A stretch of 58,842 nt of DNA, taken from contig CAIRYK010000058.1 of the NCBI GenBank assembly GCA_903882805.1, forward strand, positions 1 through 58,842, given 5' to 3'. Shown piece by piece: positions 52,914 through 58,842 of the stretch. The stretch's first letter is position 1. The number at the start of each line of letters is the position of its first letter. Under the pieces are notes generated by a model. That model saw only the letters and a program-made list of their open reading frames with translations. It was not told the DNA's origin and ran no database searches. A program made the position numbers and the translations under genes. Source of the DNA: an uncultured Bacteroidota bacterium (lineage in GTDB: Bacteria > Bacteroidota > Bacteroidia > Chitinophagales > Chitinophagaceae).

Positions 52914-52955
52914 ACAATAAAAAAATCTATAATTATCTAAATCGCAATACCGGAG

Positions 52956-53423
52956 CTATTCTTCTTCATTGTTCCAGCTCTTGAGCGATGCCTTTATCTC
53001 GGTGAAGCAAATAACGTTGTACCAGAACGCAATAACTACAATCACGCCCTCGCGTATGATTTCGTAGAACCTGATATTTTCGGGCATACCGCGCTTGAGC
53101 GACAAATACAACTCGCCTTTGAACAAAAAGTAAAAGGCTATACCAAACGCCATTGCAAAGAAGTAGTATATACGCTGCTTTTTGTTGATATCGGGCGGAT
53201 TGAGCACGAAGTTGATGATATTGCTGAATATTTGCAGCAACACCAACCCAAGCAGTATAAGGAAGTATGGGTTATCGCTTTCGGTGTCGAGGTTGATAAG
53301 GTATAATACAAACAATATGCCCTGCACTGCAGGATCAACTATCTTGAATACAAGTACATTATTATTCCTTCGGTTAAGGGTTTTACTGCTGACGTGCCTT
53401 CGCCTTCTTTTTTTACTGCTCAT
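52956..53423 (-). CDS. Hypothetical inner-membrane protein, 155 aa
   Basis: Unrecognised. Basic N-terminus (SSKKRRRRHVSSKTLNRR) followed by about four membrane segments: VDPAVQGILFVLYLINL, FLILLGLVLLQIFSNIINFVL, IYYFFAMAFGIAFYFLF, and EGVIVVIAFWYNVICF, with an acidic tail (SWNNEEE). The N-terminus is probably cytoplasmic. ATG at 53423 is preferred to a GTG two codons upstream. A -7 box adjoins the start, implying a very short leader. No neighbour suggests a function. Confidence 0.65.
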   Translation of the reverse strand: MSSKKRRRRHVSSKTLNRRNNNVLVFKIVDPAVQGILFVLYLINLDTESDNPYFLILLGLVLLQIFSNIINFVLNPPDINKKQRIYYFFAMAFGIAFYFLFKGELYLSLKRGMPENIRFYEIIREGVIVVIAFWYNVICFTEIKASLKSWNNEEE

Positions 53424-53428
53424 TGCCA

Positions 53429-53436
53429 CAAAATTA
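53429..53436 (-). promoter_or_regulatory. -7 box adjoining the small membrane protein start
   Basis: Minus-strand TAATTTTG matches TAnnTTTG and ends 5 bases before the ATG at 53423, another possible leaderless arrangement like that of hicB. Confidence 0.35.
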
Positions 53437-53501
53437 CCGCTAAAATATTAAAATTCTGATACGAATTAATCAAATCCGAGATTGTGTTCTAGATTTACAT
53501 A

Positions 53502-54236
53502 ATGAAAGCAATGATTTTTGCGGCCGGCTTAGGCTCGCGCCTACGACCGCTTACCAACCATGTGCCAAAGGCGCTGGTGAAGATAAATGGCAAAACATTG
53601 TTGGAGCACGCCATTGGGTATTTACAACACTATGCCATATACGATGTGATTGTAAACATTCATCATTTTGCGCCCGTAATGGAGCGGACAATAATAGAAA
53701 ATAAAGGCTTTGGCAGCCGCATTACAATATCGGACGAGCGGGAAGAAGTTTTGGAAACGGGCGGCGGCCTGAAGAAGGCTGCGCATTTTTTTGCCGGAGA
53801 GCAAGACTTTGTGGTGATTAATGTAGATGTGCTCACTAATCTACACCTGAGCGATATGATAACAGCACACCGCCGTAGCGGAGCGCTGGGCACACTGGCA
53901 GTGATGAACCGCCCATCGTCGCGCCACCTCCTGTTCAACCCGCAAATGCAGCTGTGCGGCTGGATAAACAATGGCACTGGCGAGCGCCGCATTGCCCGTC
54001 CCGATACGCAGGTGGCGCCCTTTGCATTCAGCGGTATTCAGGTTTTATCTACCGACGTATTGAGGCAAATCCCGTTCAACGGTAAGTTCTCGTTGATCGA
54101 TCTATACCTGCATCTGGCAGCTACACAAAACATAATAGGCTTCAACCATACCGGCGATCTGTTTTTGGATGTGGGCAAACCCGAAAGCATAGAAAAGGCC
54201 GAAGAGCTGTTTTTGGAAGCCAGAAGAAGAGGCTAA
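53502..54236 (+). CDS. NDP-sugar nucleotidyltransferase (MurU-like)
   Basis: The 244-residue product has the nucleotidyltransferase start MIFAAGLGSRLRPLTNHVPKAL (shown as MIFAAGLGSRL plus RPLT and KAL), then GGGLKKA and VVINVDVLT for nucleotide and metal binding. Length and GSRLRPLT type resemble sugar-1-phosphate uridylyl- or guanylyltransferases such as MurU. It would activate a sugar for envelope glycan synthesis. It begins the plus-strand envelope group with the LpxH-like and glycosyltransferase genes, but is separated from them by a terminator and 158 bases. Confidence 0.85.
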   Translation: MKAMIFAAGLGSRLRPLTNHVPKALVKINGKTLLEHAIGYLQHYAIYDVIVNIHHFAPVMERTIIENKGFGSRITISDEREEVLETGGGLKKAAHFFAGEQDFVVINVDVLTNLHLSDMITAHRRSGALGTLAVMNRPSSRHLLFNPQMQLCGWINNGTGERRIARPDTQVAPFAFSGIQVLSTDVLRQIPFNGKFSLIDLYLHLAATQNIIGFNHTGDLFLDVGKPESIEKAEELFLEARRRG

Positions 54237-54262
54237 TATTCTGGGCTTACTACCTGTTGCAG

Positions 54263-54303
54263 AGGTGTTTGGGGCGAATAAAACAGCCCTGAACACCTTT
54301 TTA
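54263..54303 (+). terminator. Rho-independent terminator of the nucleotidyltransferase gene
   Basis: AGGTGTT (54263-54269) pairs with AACACCT (54292-54298); GGGC and GCCC extend the stem across two G-U pairs. TTTTTAC follows. Confidence 0.8.
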
Positions 54304-54394
54304 CATATATTAATATCAAATTAACCGCTGCGTAATATTCTCTTTATACTAAAGTTGTCATTTTGCTCAACAAAATGCTTCGGCGAAGAGACCA

Positions 54395-55288
54395 ATGGCT
54401 AAAAGATCTGTAGATATTGTGGTGTTGTCAGACATTCATCTGGGCACCTATGGTTGTCATGCAACCGAACTATTGCGGTATCTGAAAAGCGTAAAGCCGA
54501 AAGCGGTAGTGCTCAACGGCGATATAATAGACATCTGGCAGTTTAGCAAGCGATACTGGCCCAATACCCACATGATGGTGATAAAACACCTGATAGGCCT
54601 TATTGCTAAGGATGTACCGGTGTACTATATACCCGGCAACCACGATGAGATGCTCCGCCGCTTCAAAGGCTTTCAATTAGGATCGCTGAAAATAACTAAC
54701 AAACTATCGTTGAAAATTGATAATTCGAGAGTGTGGCTTTTTCATGGCGATGTGTTTGACGTGGTAATGCAGAACAGCAAATGGCTGGCAAGGCTGGGCG
54801 CCATAGGCTACGATGCGCTGATCATCATCAACAGTATGGTGAACTATGTATCTCAGAAGATGGGACGCGGCAAAATATCGTTCTCGAAAAAAGTAAAGAA
54901 CAGTGTGAAAAGCGCCGTGAAGTTCATCAACAGCTTTGAAGATACGGTTTGCGAAATAGCCGCCGAAAACAAATACGATTATGTGGTGTGCGGACACATA
55001 CACCATCCCGACATAAAAAAAGTGGAAACCAAACACGGCAGCGTGGTATATATGAATTCGGGCGACTGGATAGAAAACCTTACCGGACTGGAGTATAACG
55101 ACGGTCAATGGAGCATATACAGCTATGCCGAAGATCTGGTAGCGCAGGCTATAGACATAGGGAAGAAAAAACACGAGAAAGATTCGGCAAAGGCCATGAT
55201 GGCCAGCCTGATGCTGGAGCTGAATATGAAGCCCGAACGCACCGCCAAGCCAGGAGCCCTGGCCGACGACATAAACGAGGCTGCCTAA
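54395..55288 (+). CDS. LpxH-like metallophosphoesterase
   Basis: The 297-residue product is a calcineurin-like phosphoesterase: VVLSDIHLGT (Asp13, His15), LNGDIIDIW (Asp43), IPGNHDEMLRRF, LFHGDVFD and VVCGHIHHPD provide the full metal-ligand set. It resembles bacterial UDP-2,3-diacylglucosamine diphosphatase, the fourth step of lipid A synthesis, but has a C-terminal extension of about 50 residues. Members in Bacteroidota are usually annotated so; the enzyme's exact substrate is not shown by sequence. It is followed after 36 bases by a glycosyltransferase, fitting envelope work. Confidence 0.85.
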   Translation: MAKRSVDIVVLSDIHLGTYGCHATELLRYLKSVKPKAVVLNGDIIDIWQFSKRYWPNTHMMVIKHLIGLIAKDVPVYYIPGNHDEMLRRFKGFQLGSLKITNKLSLKIDNSRVWLFHGDVFDVVMQNSKWLARLGAIGYDALIIINSMVNYVSQKMGRGKISFSKKVKNSVKSAVKFINSFEDTVCEIAAENKYDYVVCGHIHHPDIKKVETKHGSVVYMNSGDWIENLTGLEYNDGQWSIYSYAEDLVAQAIDIGKKKHEKDSAKAMMASLMLELNMKPERTAKPGALADDINEAA

Positions 55289-55324
55289 CGCATTTACTGC
55301 TTTCACCATTTTACAGCAACAACA

Positions 55325-56320
55325 ATGAAAATACTATTTGCTATTCAGGGCACCGGCAACGGTCACCTGAGCAGGGCCAGAGACGTGTATCCCGAACTCG
55401 CCCGTTACGGCGATGTAGATGTGCTGGTAAGCGGCATACAGGCCGATGTGCAAGTGCCCTTCCCTATAAAATACCGGCTCTATGGCATGAGCTTCATTTT
55501 TGGCAAGCGCGGCGGCGTAGATATTGCCCTCACTGCCCGCAAGCTAAAGCTGCTGCAACTTATAAAAGACATCAGGCAGTTTCCGATAGAGAACTACGAC
55601 CTGGTGATCAATGATTTCGAACCGGTATCGGCATGGGCGTGCAAGCTGAAGAAGAAACCCTGCATATCGCTTAGCCATCAGTGCGCGGTGCTACACCCCA
55701 ACGCCCCCAAGCCGCAAAACGGCGACCCCATGGGCGAGCTGATACTAAAACGGTACGCCCCTACCACCCATGCTTATGGCTTTCATTTCAAAAACTTTGG
55801 CGAAAATATTTTCACCCCGATAATAAGGCAGGAAATACGCAATATAACGCCGGTAAATAACGGCCACTATGCCGTGTACCTGCCTGCCTACGATGATGCA
55901 ACGATTGTAAAACATCTATCGCACTTTGGCGATGTGCGGTGGGAGGTGTTTTCAAAACACAATAAGCAGCCATTTGTATCGGGTAGCATCAGCGTGCAAC
56001 CAATAGATAACACCGCCTTTATAAGAAGCCTGGCTACCAGCGCGGGCGCCCTGCTGGGCGCGGGCTTCGAGGGGCCCGCCGAGGCTATGTATCTGGGCAA
56101 AAAAGTACTGGCCATACCTATGCAAACACAGTACGAACAACACTGCAACGCAGCAGGCGCAGCCGCTATGGGCGCCACAATAGTAAACGCCCTGCACGAG
56201 AAACACTACCCCGTGATAAAAAACTGGATAGACAACGGGCAACCGCCTTTAGTAAACTATCCCGACATAACGAAAGAGATTATTGCCAAAATAATACAAA
56301 CACATGCACCGCAGAACTAA
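55325..56320 (+). CDS. Glycosyltransferase, GT28/MJ1255-like
   Basis: The 331-residue product begins KILFAIQGTGNGHLSRARDV, the GT-B start with a GNGHL nucleotide-binding turn, and ends with the donor-site pattern GALLGAGFEGPAEAMYLGKKVL and IPMQTQYEQHCNAAGAAAMG, as in MurG-like and MGDG synthase-like (GT28) enzymes. The acceptor is unknown; a lipid or envelope polymer is likely. It is probably co-transcribed with the LpxH-like gene. No membrane segment, but a few basic patches could associate with the membrane. Confidence 0.85.
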   Translation: MKILFAIQGTGNGHLSRARDVYPELARYGDVDVLVSGIQADVQVPFPIKYRLYGMSFIFGKRGGVDIALTARKLKLLQLIKDIRQFPIENYDLVINDFEPVSAWACKLKKKPCISLSHQCAVLHPNAPKPQNGDPMGELILKRYAPTTHAYGFHFKNFGENIFTPIIRQEIRNITPVNNGHYAVYLPAYDDATIVKHLSHFGDVRWEVFSKHNKQPFVSGSISVQPIDNTAFIRSLATSAGALLGAGFEGPAEAMYLGKKVLAIPMQTQYEQHCNAAGAAAMGATIVNALHEKHYPVIKNWIDNGQPPLVNYPDITKEIIAKIIQTHAPQN

Positions 56321-56421
56321 ACGACTTATGAAACGCAGCCTGACCATTGCCTACAGCCGTAGCCTGAAATGGATAGTACTGGCGCAGGAAATAGTTACAG
56401 CAGTGTGCTTGTAAGGCCACG

Positions 56422-56694
56422 CTACTTTGTTTTATTTATACCCATCTGAATGAGACCAAAGGCATACTTAAGCACACCCAGTATTTGTGCAAAACCCAAC
56501 AAGTAATTGTGCGAAACGGCAGCATAAGCAAGCCAGCAACAGAAAGCCGCTATACCCGATAAAAAATAGAACCATCGCCAGCGCAAGGGGCTTAATAGTC
56601 CGGTGGCTATGGAGGCATTTACAGGAAAACAGGCTACAATATGCACTGCGGCAAGCACGCAGCCTATTGCGCCGATGGCGATTAACAATGTCAT
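56422..56694 (-). CDS. Putative small membrane protein, 90 aa
   Basis: Unrecognised. Three hydrophobic segments: TLLIAIGAIGCVLAAVHIVACF, WFYFLSGIAAFCCWLAYAA and GFAQILGVLKYAFGLIQM. Separated by short polar turns with basic residues. The ORF is compact and starts at an ATG; no terminator or promoter is visible. Antisense to no known gene, so it may be real. The region is otherwise empty between 56321 and 56849. Confidence 0.4.
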   Translation of the reverse strand: MTLLIAIGAIGCVLAAVHIVACFPVNASIATGLLSPLRWRWFYFLSGIAAFCCWLAYAAVSHNYLLGFAQILGVLKYAFGLIQMGINKTK

Positions 56695-56900
56695 TTCGTA
56701 TAGTTCACAGCAAGGGTTATGAAAAAGGAATACGGCATACAGGTTGTAAAGGTGAGGTAAGCTTGCGCTCTTAACAACGGCGTTTTATGCACTACCCAAC
56801 CGGGAAAAATCACGTAGCTACAAGGGGCAAAATCACGTATTGAACAATTTTGATACGACGCTTAAATGTCGCAAATTTGAGCATAAAAAAACGCAACAAT

Positions 56901-57863
56901 ATGAACACTAAAAACAACTCAACTTCAGGCAGCCTATACACAGCAACTGCTAAATTCATAACTAAATTCGAAAAATGGAAATCTATTAACAGTGAATTGA
57001 TAACTTCAGCAACCGAACTAACAGAGTCCTCGCTGGTTACTATGTTTGCTACAGCTATAAGCATCAACCAATGGCCAGCTCTAAAAAAGCAAACAGTGGA
57101 AAGTAATAGGCTGTCCTTTTCTTCACATTATAAAGACAGTGTAGGCGCAAATGGCAGTGCAACATTTTACAATAAATTAGTAATCGGTTTACAGGATTTA
57201 ATTGATAAAGTGACTGAGGTAAACAAAACAAATACTGGAGCTGTCTTAATTCCATTTGGAGACCTTGCCATAAGATTAATTCACAGATATGATACTGGCG
57301 GCAAGTTTTGGTATTTAACAGCTCAGCTTTGTTCATTCGATAACCAGTCAATCGGCACCGCAAATGAAGAGATATATAATTTATACGCTTTGACGCCTGT
57401 AGAAAAGTACTTCAATATAAAGCCGACTGCTATTGAAAACTATGCGAATGACTTAGCTGGTAACGTCCTCTCACACCACTGCGCTGATTATTTTACTAAT
57501 GTGAAATTAGACAATGCTCTGGTTACCGAAATAAATCAAAATACAAAGAGCGTTACAATGGCTTGGAATGAATTTCTGGAGTTATACAACGACAATAAAA
57601 CACTTCTTAACCCTAACACACCTGATAATTTCAAAATTATCTTTGAATCCGGAACCCATGAATTCAACACAGGATATGATAGTCCAATTACATATCCACA
57701 TTGTGTAATGGTTTATTTATCTGACTTGGCTGATGTTGCATTATTAGGAAACGGATACTTTAGCTTTGGCGATTTCAAAAATAAAGCTGCAAATTTAAAT
57801 TCAATATGTCCATTAAGATGTCAGCAGCTTGCATTCCCTGTAGGATTTGTACCAAGACCTTAA
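56901..57863 (+). CDS. Hypothetical protein, 320 aa
   Basis: Unrecognised. Mixed-composition soluble protein with no signal or membrane segment. The frame extends to 56850 but the ATG at 56901 begins the typical N-terminus. Segments such as FITKFEKWKSINSEL, GAVLIPFGDLAIRLIHRYDTGG, KPTAIENYANDLAGNVLSHHC, and YPHCVMVYLSDLADVALLGNGYFS suggest alpha-beta structure. It is visibly more AT-rich than the flanking genes and may be acquired. A hairpin terminator follows at 57883. Confidence 0.65.
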   Translation: MNTKNNSTSGSLYTATAKFITKFEKWKSINSELITSATELTESSLVTMFATAISINQWPALKKQTVESNRLSFSSHYKDSVGANGSATFYNKLVIGLQDLIDKVTEVNKTNTGAVLIPFGDLAIRLIHRYDTGGKFWYLTAQLCSFDNQSIGTANEEIYNLYALTPVEKYFNIKPTAIENYANDLAGNVLSHHCADYFTNVKLDNALVTEINQNTKSVTMAWNEFLELYNDNKTLLNPNTPDNFKIIFESGTHEFNTGYDSPITYPHCVMVYLSDLADVALLGNGYFSFGDFKNKAANLNSICPLRCQQLAFPVGFVPRP

Positions 57864-57882
57864 TAGCCATAAATTTGTATAT

Positions 57883-57919
57883 AACCCACTGATTGACAAT
57901 TCAACTCAGTGGGTTTAAA
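57883..57919 (+). terminator. Rho-independent terminator of the 320-aa gene
   Basis: AACCCACTGA (57883-57892) and TCAGTGGGTT (57906-57915) form a 10-bp stem with a 13-base loop, followed by TAAATTTT. It lies 20 bases after the stop, and argues against a TTG start at 57893 for the next gene. Confidence 0.8.
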
Positions 57920-57928
57920 TTTTCATAT

Positions 57929-58561
57929 ATGGCATACTACTTCATGTACATACCAATTTCCTGCGCCATTTTTTCTATCATAATGGGCTTAGTGTTTTTT
58001 AAAACGCTGCCACTATCAGTAAAACTTCTTGTGTTTGGCGCCATACTTTCTATAACTTCAGATATACTTGCATTTCAGACACACAAAGTCTCCACCAACT
58101 CCCAAATACATAACATCTATATTCTTGCAGATTTTTATTTGCTGCTGTTTGCGTCCTATTCGCTGTATAAAGGCAAAATACGCACTGTGTTTACTGCTTG
58201 TGCGGCGGTTGCTTATGCGGCGGTATGGTCGTTTTTTATTGTCAAAAACGGGTTCAGCCAGTTTGCCTATATGGCGTTTACCTTTTCTTCGCTGCTCACG
58301 GTTATCAACTACCTCATTATCCTATATTACAACGAGGTAAAGCCCAATGCGCGCAACCTTGCCCCCGTGCGCTTACTGTGCTTTTCGCTGGTTGTGTACC
58401 ATTGCGGCACCTTCACCATTTTTATGGCTATCGAGTTTTTGATGAAAGATAAAATTTTTGGCCCTATAGTAGATATCAATACGGCCCTCGATTCGCTAAA
58501 ATATATTGGTCTGGGCGTTGCATATTACAAATTCAAAAAACAAGGTTATAGTATAGAATAA
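57929..58561 (+). CDS. Hypothetical multi-pass membrane protein, 210 aa
   Basis: Unrecognised. About six to seven membrane segments (CAIFSIIMGLVFF, LLVFGAILSITSDILAF, YILADFYLLLFASYSLY, VFTACAAVAYAAVWSFFIV, FSSLLTVINYLIILYY, LLCFSLVVYHCGTFTIF). The C-terminus is basic (YYKFKKQGYSIE). Integral inner-membrane protein of unknown role; resembles small Bacteroidota membrane proteins found near two-component genes, but none is adjacent here. The ATG at 57929 is chosen because the frame's upstream TTG overlaps a terminator hairpin. Confidence 0.65.
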   Translation: MAYYFMYIPISCAIFSIIMGLVFFKTLPLSVKLLVFGAILSITSDILAFQTHKVSTNSQIHNIYILADFYLLLFASYSLYKGKIRTVFTACAAVAYAAVWSFFIVKNGFSQFAYMAFTFSSLLTVINYLIILYYNEVKPNARNLAPVRLLCFSLVVYHCGTFTIFMAIEFLMKDKIFGPIVDINTALDSLKYIGLGVAYYKFKKQGYSIE

Positions 58562-58842
58562 TACCGTCTGGACATTAAAAATTGCCCTGCGGGTATTGTT
58601 GCGCACCTACGAGGCGCGGCTTATAATTAGTACATAACGCAACTACAACCCTATTGCGCCTAATGGCGCAATGACATGCGCTGGCGCCGAATTTTAATCG
58701 ATTTGGTATAGTAATACCAATTAGAGTTCATTTTTCGGCATACATTGGCACACAAACAAACGTGTATTTGTCCTTCAAATCCAATTGAGATAGATTGCTT
58801 TGGTGAGGAAAAGCCCGAATGGGCTTTAATATGCGTAGCCCC
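58562..58842. other. End-of-window intergenic region with two palindromes
   Basis: No gene seen. ATTGCGCC/GGCGCAAT around TAAT (58653-58672) and TTGGTAT/ATACCAA around AGTA (58703-58720) are two perfect small inverted repeats 30 bases apart. They could be operators of a gene beyond the window or the end of a miniature element; neither has a U-tract. Confidence 0.4.

Noticed and set aside
56328..56414. 28-codon plus-strand ORF after the glycosyltransferase
   Set aside because: Too short and no supporting signals; its composition is unremarkable.

Overview
The window looks like a chromosomal segment of a free-living Bacteroidota bacterium, probably near Chitinophagales (tentative). The signs are: TAnnTTTG -7 boxes in front of several genes and almost no Shine-Dalgarno sequences; a multicopper oxidase ending in a type IX secretion (T9SS) sorting domain; the long, inserted form of IspG; a MutL without the usual endonuclease motif; and DUF3109, VF530 and GT61/FkbM genes typical of the phylum. 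I saw no rRNA, tRNA, insertion sequence or CRISPR array.

Layout. 0-6.8 kb: CHAP hydrolase, mutL, small unknown proteins, a GT61 glycosyltransferase with an FkbM methyltransferase, and a thioredoxin-fold protein. 7-13.7 kb: two exported ferritin-like proteins, a self-inhibited Fic AMPylase with a winged helix and an upstream palindrome, priA, and an Old Yellow Enzyme. 13.7-23.8 kb: an AT-rich accessory stretch punctuated by at least six copies of one palindromic repeat family. It holds a two-gene ATPase system (TPR-STAND ATPase with RNA-binding-like N-terminus, plus STAND ATPase with a Swt1-type HEPN domain), a hicBA pair whose hicA carries a one-base frameshift, and polA enclosed by repeats.

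24-37 kb is a potassium locus: a sigma-54 activator, a candidate -24/-12 promoter, small membrane ORFs including kdpF, kdpABC, an outer-membrane barrel, a Kup transporter, a KdpD sensor domain without kinase, and a separate histidine kinase. The sensor, kinase and NtrC-type regulator appear to replace the classical KdpD/KdpE pair. 37-46 kb: a secreted unknown protein, a ParE-type toxin-antitoxin pair, a TPR hybrid kinase with Hpt domain, a membrane-anchored receiver protein, a T9SS multicopper oxidase and a redoxin. 46-58.8 kb is mostly housekeeping: ispG, an alpha/beta hydrolase, a CBS protein, DUF3109, asd, a PfkB kinase, and an envelope cluster (nucleotidyltransferase, LpxH-like phosphatase, glycosyltransferase), ending in unknown proteins.

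The best candidate for an undescribed system is the two-gene STAND/HEPN module at 14174-19653. Its domains suggest RNA sensing coupled to an HEPN ribonuclease. It lies in AT-rich sequence between two related palindromes and next to a toxin-antitoxin pair, as a defence or conflict island would. All functional statements are inferences from sequence read by eye; no search was run.
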